64,000 nt of DNA, taken from positions 124,001 through 188,000 of the forward strand of contig CAYZWI010000006.1 of NCBI GenBank assembly GCA_964482205.1. The letters are read 5' to 3'. The position numbers were made by a program, and so were the translations under genes. Position 1 is the first letter of the stretch. Each line of letters opens with the position of its first letter. The notes beneath the pieces were generated by a model. That model did no database searches and was not told where the DNA came from. It saw only the letters and a list, made by a program, of their open reading frames with translations. Below, piece after piece: positions 24,688 to 33,267 of the stretch. This DNA comes from JAZDGX01 sp964482205. GTDB lineage: Bacteria > Eisenbacteria > RBG-16-71-46 > CAIMUX01 > WJJG01.

Positions 24688-25949
24688 GGCTCCTCCTCTT
24701 TTCCGGCGGGCATCTCGAGGAGGACCTTCCGGATTTGATGGCGGGCCACTTCCAGAACGTGGAAGCGCAGGTCCTGCCAGACGACCGTGGTTCCTTGACG
24801 GGGAATGCGGCCGTGCACATCGCAGAGGAATCCGTTCAGCGTGACGGCCGCTTCATCGGGCAAGGCGAGGCCGAGGGATTCGTTCACATCCTGCACGGCG
24901 AGACGGCCGGGCAGGATGTAGAGCCCTTCGCCCCGCTTTCGGATGGGAGGCTCCTCGAGGTCGAACTCATCGTAGATGTCCCCGACGATTTCTTCGATCA
25001 GGTCCTCGCGCGTGATCAGGCCTTCGGTCTCGCCGTATTCGTCGACGACGATCGCCAGCGCGGTGCGCGTCCGCTGCAGGTCGTGGAAGATGCGATCGAC
25101 CGGCGCCGATTCGGGAAAGAACGGGACCGGCCGCAGGAAATCGCGCAACTCCCCCTCGGGGGCGAGCAGGAACTCCTTCGCCTGCACGAAGCCGATCACA
25201 TTGTCCGGCTCCGCTTCCCACACCGGGTAGCGGGAATGGCGCGCCGCGCGCATCAGCCGCCCGGCCGCCTCGCGGGAAGTGGCCACATCGATCTCGACGA
25301 TGTCCACCCGGGGAGTCATCACTTCTCCGGCGGTGCGCGCGGGGAAGTCGAGGATGTTCTGGACGAGGCGGCTTTCGCTGCGGGTGATCACGCTCGCCTC
25401 CGCGTCCACTTCCTCGAGCACCGCCCGCAGTTCGGCGTGCGAGATGAGGCGCGTGCCCTCCTGCGCTTCGCGCCGCTGGCCGAGCAGCGCGAGGAGCAGT
25501 CCGGCCAGGCGATGGAACGCGACCGCCGCCGGGTGGAGCAGGCGAATCGCCGCCAGCAGCCCCCCCGAAAAGGCCCGCGCCACGGCCAGCGCGTAGTTGA
25601 CCGCGATCGTCTTCGGGGTAATGTCGCCGAAGAGCAGAATCGTGGCCAGGGCTCCCAGAAAAGCGACTCGCAGCGCGAAGGCGCGATCGTCCGGAAAGAT
25701 CATCAGGCAGAATGAGGTCGCGATGGACGAGAGGGCGATGTTGACGAGGTTGTTTCCCACCACGATCGCGCTCAGCGTCTGTTCCGGGTCGGCCAGCATG
25801 CGCCGGATCCGGCGCGAAGGGCGGTCCCGGCGTTCGGCCATTTGATGGAGTTGGAGGCGGGTCAAGGAGAAGATGGCTGATTCCCCGGCCGAAAAGAAGG
25901 CCGAGAGGGCCAGGAGGGCGAGCATCAGCACCACGAGCGCCGATTTCAC
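24684..25949 (-). CDS. CNNM/CBS-domain membrane protein (hemolysin/CorC family), first of pair
   Basis: A 421-aa paralogue of the downstream gene with the same architecture: a CNNM membrane domain (LSAFFSAGESAIFSLTRLQLHQ, GDITPKTIAVNYA), CBS pair (VMTPRVDIVEID, SRYPVWEAEPDNVIGFVQ, IVVDEYGETEGLITREDLIEEIVGD) and a C-terminal CorC_HlyC domain (GRLAVQDVNESLGLALP). The glutamate in AGESA and the TPK motif are typical of ion-transporting CNNM domains. It starts at GTG 25949 and ends overlapping the next start. The promoter at 26067-26095 probably drives both genes. GldE-like proteins of this family occur in FCB bacteria, but the ion transported here is not shown. Confidence 0.88.
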   Translation of the reverse strand: MKSALVVLMLALLALSAFFSAGESAIFSLTRLQLHQMAERRDRPSRRIRRMLADPEQTLSAIVVGNNLVNIALSSIATSFCLMIFPDDRAFALRVAFLGALATILLFGDITPKTIAVNYALAVARAFSGGLLAAIRLLHPAAVAFHRLAGLLLALLGQRREAQEGTRLISHAELRAVLEEVDAEASVITRSESRLVQNILDFPARTAGEVMTPRVDIVEIDVATSREAAGRLMRAARHSRYPVWEAEPDNVIGFVQAKEFLLAPEGELRDFLRPVPFFPESAPVDRIFHDLQRTRTALAIVVDEYGETEGLITREDLIEEIVGDIYDEFDLEEPPIRKRGEGLYILPGRLAVQDVNESLGLALPDEAAVTLNGFLCDVHGRIPRQGTTVVWQDLRFHVLEVARHQIRKVLLEMPAGKEEEP

Positions 25950-26066
25950 GAGACCCCCAAGGGAAGCCGGAGCATCCGGGCACCGGGAAGGCCTCCGGCA
26001 GGGCCGCTTGCCCTCGCATCGACCGGCGGGAACCTGCCGCGGGCGCCCGGAGTCCTCAATCGGCAG

Positions 26067-26095
26067 AGTCTACGGAGCCTTCGAGCGGGGATCAA
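26067..26095 (-). promoter_or_regulatory. promoter for the CNNM gene pair
   Basis: Minus strand TTGATC (26095-26090), 17-nt spacer, TAGACT (26072-26067), about 118 nt before GTG 25949. Confidence 0.5.
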
Positions 26096-26153
26096 GCTGC
26101 GCGCGGCGGGGAGCGAACCGCGCGGAGCCCCGCTTCTTCCCTTCACGGCCGCC

Positions 26154-26182
26154 TTGCGATTCGAACGGAATCGGCGTACCAT
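26154..26182 (+). promoter_or_regulatory. promoter for the PpiD-like chaperone
   Basis: TTGCGA (26154-26159), 17-nt spacer, TACCAT (26177-26182), 60 nt before ATG 26242. It is divergent from the CNNM promoter. Confidence 0.5.
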
Positions 26183-26241
26183 GGCCCGTCTTTCATCCGA
26201 ACGGCAGCCGATCGAACCCATAGGAGAGGAGTGAAGCATCC

Positions 26242-28062
26242 ATGGGTCTTTTCGAAACGATGCGGGAAAACACCAAGGCGATTCTCTGGGTGACTGTGAT
26301 CGCCTTCGTCGCCCTGATCTTCCTTGCCTGGGGAGCCGACTTCGCCACCCAGGGTCCGGGCAAGAACGACGAGCCCGGAGTGCTCGGGCGCGTGAACGGC
26401 GATCCCATCTACGACCGCGAGTTCAGCCAGGCCTACGAGCAGGCGCGCGCGTCCTACGAAAGCCAGACGGGCCAGCCCCTGGACGAGGCCGCCAGCGTGG
26501 AGCTGTCGGCGGGGACCTGGGACCAGCTCGTCGACCGCGCGCTCATGCGACAGGCGGCGGAGAAGTACGGCTTGATCGTCACCGATCAGGAAATCGCGAA
26601 TGCGCTGCTGCGCGTGCCGCTCCCCCGCTTCCGGACCGCCGAGGCCTTCCGGAACGCGCAAGGCCAGTTCGACATCCAGCGCTACCAGTCCTGGGTGGCC
26701 GACCCGAGCACCAACACCTTGCCGCTCGAGCAGGAATACCGGGAGCTGTTGCTCGTCCAGAAGCTCCGGCTGCTCGCCTTCAGCGCGGTCAAGGTGTCGA
26801 ACGAGGAAGTCCGGGATGCGTGGCTCAACCAGAATCGCAAGGCGAACATCGGCTATGTCCAGGTGCCCTACTACAGGATCCGGCAAGAGGAGCCGCTCGA
26901 CGATTCCGCGCTCGAGAGCTACATGCGCGACCATCCCGACGAATTCCGTATGGCCCCCCGCGTGGTGCTCGACTATGTGAAGCTCGAGAAGCGCCCGAGC
27001 CCCGAAGACACGATCGATGCGCGCGATCAGATGGCGGAGGCGGTGCACGAGATCGAACAGGGCGAGCCCTTCCTTCCGATCGTGCAGGCGTATTCCGAAG
27101 CTTCGCGCGACCGCTGGGGAGGCGAAACCGGCCGCTACTTCACGAAAGAGGAGCTCTCTCCCCCCGCGCTCGCGGAAGCCGCTTTCTCACTCCCCGTGGG
27201 CGGCACGAGCGGAGTGATCGCCGCGCCGGACGGGCTGCACTTGATCCGGGTCGAAGACCGCAGGATGGAGGGCGACACGGAGCAGGTGAAGATCGCCGAG
27301 ATCTTCGTTCCCCTCCGGACATCGTACGACACGAATGCCGCTCTCCAGGAGCGGCTCCTGGACCTCGTCGACAGCACGGGCGCGACGACGTTCCGCGAGG
27401 CGGCGCAGACCGCCGAATTGCCGCTCGAGTCCACCGGCCCCTTCGATCCCGAAGGCATGATCCCCGGAGTGGGGCGGGTCGCGGCGGCCAAGGAATTCGC
27501 CGCCAAGGCCCAGGTGGGGCAGACGAGCCGCCCGGTCGAGACCTCCGACGCCTGGTTCGTGTTCCACCTCGCCGAGCAGCGCCCGGCCGAGACGCCTCCC
27601 CTCGAGGAGATCCGGCGCAATGTCCGCAACGCCTACCTGCGCGAGCATCGTCGCGCGGGGGCGACCGCGATCGCCCAGCGCGTCCTCGATCGGGCCCGTT
27701 CGGGGCTGACGCTCGAGCAGGCGGCCCAAGCCGACAGCGGCGCGGTCTACAACCGCGTCGACGGCGTGATCCCCAATGGTCCCGTTCGCGGGCTGGGCTT
27801 CGATGCGAAGCTGAACGCGGCCGTCTTCACCGCCGAGCAGACGGGCCTCCTTCCCGAAGTGATCGTCGGCAACCAGGCGGCCTTCGTGCTGGAGATCCTC
27901 GCTTCGCCGACCTTCGACGAGAGCATCTTTCAGGCGCAGAAGGAAGAGACGCGCCGCCGCCTGCTCGAGCAGCGCCAGACGGCAGCCGCCGAGCAGTGGA
28001 TGGACCACCTGCGCGCCGAAGCGAAGATCGAGGACCACCGCACCGTGATCTCGTCGATGTGA
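26242..28062 (+). CDS. PpiD-like membrane-anchored periplasmic chaperone (SurA_N / parvulin family)
   Basis: A 606-aa protein anchored by one N-terminal helix (ILWVTVIAFVALIFLAWG, about residues 14-31) with the rest in the periplasm, as in PpiD. Residues about 45-160 form a SurA-N-like chaperone domain (RVNGDPIYDREF, QLVDRALMRQAAEKYGLIVTDQEI). A parvulin-like domain lies at about 240-350 (SRDRWGGETGRYFTKEELSPPALAEAAFSLPVG style), and a second degenerate repeat follows. It should assist outer-membrane and secreted protein folding; catalytic isomerase activity is uncertain. AGGAGAGGAG precedes ATG 26242. The following aminotransferase, 64 nt downstream, may be co-transcribed. Confidence 0.85.
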   Translation: MGLFETMRENTKAILWVTVIAFVALIFLAWGADFATQGPGKNDEPGVLGRVNGDPIYDREFSQAYEQARASYESQTGQPLDEAASVELSAGTWDQLVDRALMRQAAEKYGLIVTDQEIANALLRVPLPRFRTAEAFRNAQGQFDIQRYQSWVADPSTNTLPLEQEYRELLLVQKLRLLAFSAVKVSNEEVRDAWLNQNRKANIGYVQVPYYRIRQEEPLDDSALESYMRDHPDEFRMAPRVVLDYVKLEKRPSPEDTIDARDQMAEAVHEIEQGEPFLPIVQAYSEASRDRWGGETGRYFTKEELSPPALAEAAFSLPVGGTSGVIAAPDGLHLIRVEDRRMEGDTEQVKIAEIFVPLRTSYDTNAALQERLLDLVDSTGATTFREAAQTAELPLESTGPFDPEGMIPGVGRVAAAKEFAAKAQVGQTSRPVETSDAWFVFHLAEQRPAETPPLEEIRRNVRNAYLREHRRAGATAIAQRVLDRARSGLTLEQAAQADSGAVYNRVDGVIPNGPVRGLGFDAKLNAAVFTAEQTGLLPEVIVGNQAAFVLEILASPTFDESIFQAQKEETRRRLLEQRQTAAAEQWMDHLRAEAKIEDHRTVISSM

Positions 28063-28126
28063 TCTTCGCGCGCCACGGCCGATGCGGCGCGTGGGAAGCC
28101 GCGTGGAAAGCGGGCTTGAGGAGAAG

Positions 28127-29335
28127 ATGACCCCCGAGGGAGCGTGGCACTGGCCGCCGGCGGGACGGGTTCCCGTGCGTCACGACTATCTCGTCTACGG
28201 CCGCCCCGACATCCGCGAGCCCGAGATCCGCGAAGTCGAGGAGACGATGCGCTCGGGATGGCTCGGAACCGGGCCGCGCGTCGCCCGCTTCGAAGAGGAG
28301 TTCCGCCGCCGGATCGGCGCGCGCTTCGCGATGGCGCTGAACTCCTGCACGGCCGGGCTGCATCTTTCGATGATCGCGGTGGGAGTGAAGCCGGGCGATG
28401 AAGTGATCACCTGCCCGATGACCTTCGCCTCCACCGCGAACGCGATCCTGCATGTCGGCGCCGTGCCCGTGTTCGCCGATTGCGATCCCGCCACGCTGTG
28501 CATCGATCCCGAGGATGTGGCGCGCAAGATCACGCCGCGCACGCGCGCGATCGTGCCCATCCACTTCGCCGGCCGCGCCGCCGACATGACCCGCCTCGAG
28601 GCGCTCGCGAAACACCATGGTGTGAAGCTGGTCGAAGACGCCGCGCACGCGCTCGAGACCGTACACCAGGGGCGCAAAATCGGCACGATCGGCGACTGCA
28701 CCGCCTTCAGCTTCTATGTCACGAAGAATGTGATCACCGGTGAAGGGGGCATGGTCACGACCAACGATCCCGCGCTCGCCGATTGGATCAAGGTCGCCGG
28801 CCTGCACGGCCTCAGCCGCGATGCGTGGAAGCGGTATTCCGACGAGGGATTCCGCCACTACGAAGTCGTCTTCCCCGGATTCAAGTACAACATGATGGAT
28901 CTCCAGGCGGCGATCGGGATCCATCAACTCGCGCGCGTGGAGGAGAATCTCGTACGGCGGGAAGCGCTCTGGGAGCGCTATCGGGAAGCCTTCGCCGATC
29001 TGCCGCTGGTCGTTCCGCCCGAGCCGCTTGCGGGAGACCGCCACGCGCGCCATCTCTTCGTCGTGCTCCTCGAGCTCGAGCGACTGCGCGCCACGCGCGA
29101 TCAGATCATGCAGGCGCTGCATCACGAGGGCATCGGAACGGGCGTGCACTACCGCGCGCTGCACGAGCATCCCTACTATCGGGATCGTTTCGGCTTTCAG
29201 CCTCAGGATTTCCCGGTCGCCTCCCGCATCGGCGAACGAACCCTCTCCTTGCCCTTCTCGACGGCCTTGACCGATCAGGATGCGGGCGATGTGATCGCGG
29301 CCGTGCGCGCCGTGCTGGAGTCGGCCACGGTCTGA
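28127..29335 (+). CDS. DegT/DnrJ/EryC1/StrS aminotransferase (ArnB/PseC-like)
   Basis: A 402-aa PLP-dependent sugar aminotransferase. Family marks: YGRPDIREPEIREVEETMRSGWLGTGP at the N-terminus, LNSCTAGLHLSM for phosphate binding, VEDAAHALET with the PLP aspartate, and FYVTKNVITGEGGMV carrying the Schiff-base lysine. The GEGGM and SGWLGTGP forms are nearer ArnB/PseC enzymes, which make 4-amino-4-deoxy sugars, than the WbpE-like paralogue at 4371-5486. ATG 28127 was chosen over ATG 28082 because GAGGAG lies directly upstream. No partner sugar enzyme is adjacent, so the product (LPS or glycan modification) is unknown. Confidence 0.85.
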   Translation: MTPEGAWHWPPAGRVPVRHDYLVYGRPDIREPEIREVEETMRSGWLGTGPRVARFEEEFRRRIGARFAMALNSCTAGLHLSMIAVGVKPGDEVITCPMTFASTANAILHVGAVPVFADCDPATLCIDPEDVARKITPRTRAIVPIHFAGRAADMTRLEALAKHHGVKLVEDAAHALETVHQGRKIGTIGDCTAFSFYVTKNVITGEGGMVTTNDPALADWIKVAGLHGLSRDAWKRYSDEGFRHYEVVFPGFKYNMMDLQAAIGIHQLARVEENLVRREALWERYREAFADLPLVVPPEPLAGDRHARHLFVVLLELERLRATRDQIMQALHHEGIGTGVHYRALHEHPYYRDRFGFQPQDFPVASRIGERTLSLPFSTALTDQDAGDVIAAVRAVLESATV

Positions 29336-29346
29336 CGCGCTGCTGC

Positions 29347-29376
29347 TTGCGTGATGCCGCACCGCCCCCCTATGCT
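29347..29376 (+). promoter_or_regulatory. promoter for malQ
   Basis: TTGCGT (29347-29352), 18-nt spacer, TATGCT (29371-29376), giving a leader of about 125 nt before ATG 29511. Confidence 0.5.
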
Positions 29377-29510
29377 CCTTCGCCGCACCCCGCCTGCGTG
29401 GCGGCCGAAGACACGCGGCGTGGATCGGATCGAAGCGCGCGCACGGAGCGATGAGCGGCGGTCGCCTGCGGAAGTCCATCGGTCGTCATGGGGCCACGAG
29501 GAATCAAGCC

Positions 29511-31007
29511 ATGCCCAGAAGAGCCAGCGGAATCCTGCTTCACCTCACTTCGCTTCCGTCGCCCTTCGGCATCGGGGACCTAGGTCCCGAGGCCCATCGC
29601 TTCGTGGATGAACTGGCGCGGGCAGGCCAGAGCCTGTGGCAGGTGCTGCCGCTCTACCCGACCGATCCCGCGCACGGCAACTCGCCCTACAGCAGCGTCT
29701 CCACCTTCGCCGGCAGTCCGCTGCTCTTGAGCCCCGAAGTCCTGGTCGAAGAGGGGTTGCTCGATCGCGGCGATCTTCCCCCGGCCACCCATCTGCCGGC
29801 CGGGCGCGTCGATTACGCGGCCGTGGAGGATTACAAGCGCCCGCTCTTTCGCCTGGCGTACGAACGCCTCGGCTCCTCTCCCCTGGCCGGCGAGTTTGAA
29901 CGCTTCCGCGAGCGGGAACGCGGCTGGCTGGATTCCTTCGCCGCCTTCATGTCCTTCAAGCAGCACTTCGGCGGCAGGGCCTGGACGGACTGGCCGGAGG
30001 AGGCGCGCGACCGGCGCCCGGAGGCGATGAAGGCTCTCACGAAGGAACTGAGCGGGGAAATCTCCTACCAGGCGTTCCTTCAATTCCTCTTCTCCCGCCA
30101 ATGGGGAGCGTTGCGCGCCCGATGCCGCGAGCGCGGAGTGCAGATCATCGGCGACCTCCCCATCTATGTGAACCATGACAGCGCGGAAGTCTGGAGCCGG
30201 CCGGAGCTCTTCCTGCTCGGAGAGGACCGGCGGCCGCGGGTTGTTTCCGGTGTTCCGCCGGACTACTTCAGTCCGACCGGCCAGCGCTGGGGAAATCCGC
30301 TCTACGATTGGAATGCGCTGCGCGCGGGCGGATTCGATTGGTGGATGCGGCGAGTCGAGCGCGCCTTCGAGCTCTTCGATCGCATCCGCATCGATCATTT
30401 CCGTGGGCTGGTCGCCTATTGGGAGATTCCCGCCTGGGAACAGACGGCCGTCAACGGCCGCTGGGTGGAAGTCCCGGTGGACGCCTTCTTCGACACGCTG
30501 CTGCGCCGCTTCCCCGCGCTGCCGATCATTGCCGAGGACCTCGGCCTGATCACCGCCGATGTGCGCGAGATCGTGCGGCGCTACGACATTCCCGGCATGA
30601 AAGTGCTGCTCTTCGCATTCAACGAGGAGAGCCCGATGCATCCCTACCTGCCGCACACCTACGAACGGCAAGCGGTCGTCTACACCGGGACGCACGATAA
30701 CAACACGACCCTCGGCTGGTTCGAGCGCGAGGCGCGTCCCGAGGATCGCGAGCGGCTGTCCCGGTACCTGGGGGTCGACGTGCACGCGGGCAACGTGCAC
30801 TGGGAGCTGACTCGCGCCGCGATGCGCTCCGTGGCGGACGATTGCGTGATCCCGATGCAGGACCTGCTTGGTCTCGGGGAGGAAGCCCGCATGAACCACC
30901 CTTCAGGGGGGGAAGGCAACTGGGAATGGCGTCTCGCGCCCGGGAGCTTGACGGCTGAGCATTGGCGCGGGCTGCGGGAGATGGCGCGCACCTACGGCCG
31001 GTCGTGA
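29511..31007 (+). CDS. malQ: 4-alpha-glucanotransferase (amylomaltase, GH77)
   Basis: A 498-aa cytoplasmic enzyme that transfers alpha-1,4-glucan chains between maltodextrins, linking glycogen/maltodextrin turnover to glucose release. The start MPRRASGILLHLTSLPSPFGIGDLG is typical. Later motifs are GDLPIYVNHDSAEVW, the catalytic aspartate in RIRIDHFRGL, the acid glutamate in IIAEDLG, and YTGTHDNNTTLGW. Length equals the compact bacterial type without the N-terminal extension of E. coli MalQ. ATG 29511 has GAGGAA upstream. No other glycogen gene is nearby. The gene has its own promoter and faces tatA convergently. Confidence 0.95.
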   Translation: MPRRASGILLHLTSLPSPFGIGDLGPEAHRFVDELARAGQSLWQVLPLYPTDPAHGNSPYSSVSTFAGSPLLLSPEVLVEEGLLDRGDLPPATHLPAGRVDYAAVEDYKRPLFRLAYERLGSSPLAGEFERFRERERGWLDSFAAFMSFKQHFGGRAWTDWPEEARDRRPEAMKALTKELSGEISYQAFLQFLFSRQWGALRARCRERGVQIIGDLPIYVNHDSAEVWSRPELFLLGEDRRPRVVSGVPPDYFSPTGQRWGNPLYDWNALRAGGFDWWMRRVERAFELFDRIRIDHFRGLVAYWEIPAWEQTAVNGRWVEVPVDAFFDTLLRRFPALPIIAEDLGLITADVREIVRRYDIPGMKVLLFAFNEESPMHPYLPHTYERQAVVYTGTHDNNTTLGWFEREARPEDRERLSRYLGVDVHAGNVHWELTRAAMRSVADDCVIPMQDLLGLGEEARMNHPSGGEGNWEWRLAPGSLTAEHWRGLREMARTYGRS

Positions 31008-31050
31008 AGGACGGAAAGCGGAACCGCCGGAGCCTGGGAAGCAGCCGGGG

Positions 31051-31284
31051 CTAAGGCTTCGGCTTCTGCTCCTCGTTCGCCCGGCCCACCGAATCGGCAG
31101 GCACGGCAGGCGGTTTGGGACGGTCTCCCTCGCGCATCCCATCCTTGAATTCGCTGATTCCCCGCCCGAGCCCTCTCGCCAGCTCCGGGATCTTCTTTGC
31201 GCCGAAGAGGAGGACGATGGCCCCGACGATGATGATGACCTCGGTGGCTCCGAGTTGGTTGAACAACCACGCAGTGGAATGCAT
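31051..31284 (-). CDS. tatA: twin-arginine translocase subunit TatA/TatE
   Basis: A 77-aa protein with the TatA plan: one N-terminal membrane helix (TEVIIIVGAIVLLFG), the hinge FGAKKIPELARGLGRGI, an amphipathic helix and a charged, Pro-rich tail. TatA oligomers form the pore for folded twin-arginine precursors in the inner membrane. AGGAGAG precedes ATG 31284. It lies at the end of the minus-strand folate/pantothenate cluster and is about 8 kb from tatC. No separate TatB is visible, so this protein may serve both TatA and TatB roles, as in minimal systems. The DUF362 protein at 7970 is a candidate substrate. Confidence 0.92.
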   Translation of the reverse strand: MHSTAWLFNQLGATEVIIIVGAIVLLFGAKKIPELARGLGRGISEFKDGMREGDRPKPPAVPADSVGRANEEQKPKP

Positions 31285-31356
31285 CTCGCTCTCCTTTTGC
31301 CGCCCGGCCGTCCGAAGCGGCGCGCCTTCGCCCGCGACCCGCGCGGCGAGTCGGTT

Positions 31357-32010
31357 CTACGGACGCCCGCCGGCGGCCTCCGGTTCCGCGGAGATTCGTT
31401 CCGCGATGTCGGAGCCGAGGACGACCACCACTTCCACGGCGTCCGAAGGGCGTTCCTGCAGGACCAGCCTTCCGACCCCCCAGCGCTTCTGCACGAAGGA
31501 GAGGACCGCCTGCCCGACGCGCTGGTTGCCGGTGCGATCGACGACGACCGTCTCCCGATAGTCGGGCTCATCGGCGTTCGAGATGCCCCGCACATCGAAG
31601 CCCGCCTGCCGGAACGCCTCTCTGGCCCGGCCGGCCAGCTTGTCGGCCTTGCAGCCATTGGCGACGTGCACGCGGATGGCCCGCCCACCATCCGTCTCCT
31701 CGATCCGGCCTTCCCACGATGTGACATCCGCTTCGTCGAGCGCACCGGGGCGCGCTTCCCGCGAGCCGCCCGCAAGCTCGGAGACGACCGCGGGAAGCAT
31801 TTCCGTCTTGCGAGGATCCCAGGATGTCTCCGCCTTCGCCTCCTGCTTGGAATGGCGCGGCCGGACCTCGAGCAAGCCCAGAAGCGACGCGAGGAAGGCG
31901 AGAACAATCACGATCAGGGTGAATTCGAACAGCCTTCGCAGGAGCGCGCCCGTCCAGCTTCCCGAGCGGCGCTTGCGCGGATGACGAGATCGCGTGCCGT
32001 GACGGCCCAT
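31357..32010 (-). CDS. membrane-anchored LytR C-terminal-domain protein
   Basis: A 217-aa bitopic protein: a basic N-terminus (GRHGTRSRHPRKRRSG), one membrane helix (LFEFTLIVIVLAFLASLLGLL, about residues 27-47), then an external part. Residues about 110-190 match the LytR_C domain (IRVHVANGCKADKLAGRAREAF, ADEPDYRETVVVDRTGN, VLQERPSDAVEVVVVLG). The catalytic LytR-CpsA-Psr phosphotransferase domain is absent, as in many Gram-negative stand-alone LytR_C proteins of unknown function. Only 3 nt separate it from the end of the GlmU-HIT gene, implying co-expression with a nucleotide-sugar enzyme and hinting at envelope assembly. Confidence 0.8.
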   Translation of the reverse strand: MGRHGTRSRHPRKRRSGSWTGALLRRLFEFTLIVIVLAFLASLLGLLEVRPRHSKQEAKAETSWDPRKTEMLPAVVSELAGGSREARPGALDEADVTSWEGRIEETDGGRAIRVHVANGCKADKLAGRAREAFRQAGFDVRGISNADEPDYRETVVVDRTGNQRVGQAVLSFVQKRWGVGRLVLQERPSDAVEVVVVLGSDIAERISAEPEAAGGRP

Positions 32011-32013
32011 GAC

Positions 32014-33267
32014 TCACCCCATCGCCCGTGAGAGGCGCTCCCAGGTGCCCCTAGGACTCTCGGGCACGAGTTTCAAGCCTGCGAGAAGGGGCAGGAAATT
32101 CAAGTCTCCGCCCCACCGGGGAATCAAGTGAAAGGCGAGATGCCCGCCCGAACCGGAGTTCGCGCCCATGTTGAGGGCGTCCATCCGGTACGCCTTCCGG
32201 AGCAGCCGTTCGGCCGTTCTCACCCAGCCGGCGATTTCGGTCAGCTCCGCATGCGTCAGGCTGGGAAACGAAGTGATGTGCCGCCGCGGAAAGACGAGCA
32301 GGTGCCCGTTGTTAAAGGGATGGCTCGCCACCATGAGGCAAATGCGTTCCCCCGACCCGAGGAGGAGGTGCTCGGGCGAGAGTCCGCCGTTGACCCCTTG
32401 ATCCGAGGCTTGCCCGCCGTTCGCGCTTGCCGCCGCGCGGCACAACTCGCATTCCGACTCCCGGCGGCGCGCCCGGCAGGCGTGAAGGCGCTCCACTTGT
32501 CCCAGCTGTTCCAGCGTGTTCACGCCGAGAATCTCATTCGCATCGCGCAGGTGATAGGTCCCCACGCGTTCGCCCGCGGCGCACAGGATGCCGATGACAT
32601 CGGTGAGATAGTACTCGCCCACCGCGTTGTCGGGCTGGATGCGATGCAAGGCCGGGAAGAGCACTTGGGATTCGAAGGCGATGATGCCGGAATTGATCTC
32701 GCCGATCGTCTCCTGTTCGAAGGTCAGGTCGCGCTGCTCGACGATCCCGATGCACCGCCCCTCGGAGTTGCGCACGATGCGGCCGTATCCGCGCGGCTCC
32801 TCCAGCGTGGCGGAGAGGACGCTCGCCGCATTGCGCTCGAGCGCGTGCAATTCGCACAGTTCCGCGAGCGTCTCCCAGCGCAGCAGCGGCACATCGCCGT
32901 AGACCACGAGCACCGTGCCCGCAAAATCGCGCAAGGCCCCCTCCGCGCACAGCACCGCGTCCCCGGTGCCGCGCTGGGTCTCCTGGCGCACGATCGTGAT
33001 CTCGCTTCCCGATTCCGCCGCGCCTGAGCCCGCCCGGCCGGGCGCGCTCGCGCGCCCGGCGCCCGCGGAACCCGCGACCGCGGCAGCCACCTCATCCCCG
33101 CGATGGCCGACTACCATCACGATGCGCTCGGGCGAAAGCGCCCGCACGGACTGGAGCACATGCAGGAGCAGCGGAACGCCGGCGACGGTGCGCAGCACCT
33201 TGGGCACATCCGCCGGCATGCGCGTGCCCTTTCCCGCCGCCAAAACGACCACTGCGAGGCTCTTCAC
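32014..33267 (-). CDS. fusion of GlmU-type uridyltransferase and a HIT domain
   Basis: A 417-aa protein in one uninterrupted frame. Residues 1-265 are a nucleotidyltransferase closely following the N-terminal half of GlmU: LAAGKGTRM (9-17), GTGDAV (100-105), YGDVPLL (123-129), GYGRIVR (160-166), INSGIIAF (191-198) and GEYYLTDVIGIL. This predicts UDP-GlcNAc formation from UTP and GlcNAc-1-P. Where GlmU has its beta-helix acetyltransferase, this protein has a HIT-family domain (about 273-417: CELC, MVASHPFNNGHLLVFPRRHITS, HLIPRWGGDLNF). The HIT triad reads H376-L-A378-F-H380, so the middle, nucleophilic histidine is alanine. GTG 33267 overlaps the panC stop (GTGA) with GGGAGGAAG upstream. The role of the HIT part is unknown. 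Confidence 0.85.
   Translation of the reverse strand: MKSLAVVVLAAGKGTRMPADVPKVLRTVAGVPLLLHVLQSVRALSPERIVMVVGHRGDEVAAAVAGSAGAGRASAPGRAGSGAAESGSEITIVRQETQRGTGDAVLCAEGALRDFAGTVLVVYGDVPLLRWETLAELCELHALERNAASVLSATLEEPRGYGRIVRNSEGRCIGIVEQRDLTFEQETIGEINSGIIAFESQVLFPALHRIQPDNAVGEYYLTDVIGILCAAGERVGTYHLRDANEILGVNTLEQLGQVERLHACRARRRESECELCRAAASANGGQASDQGVNGGLSPEHLLLGSGERICLMVASHPFNNGHLLVFPRRHITSFPSLTHAELTEIAGWVRTAERLLRKAYRMDALNMGANSGSGGHLAFHLIPRWGGDLNFLPLLAGLKLVPESPRGTWERLSRAMG

Noticed and set aside
32014..33267. Frameshift or misassembly joining two separate genes (glmU and a HIT gene)
   Set aside because: The frame is continuous, both halves keep coherent motifs, and the linker has a normal protein-like composition. 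Only one start with a ribosome site was found.
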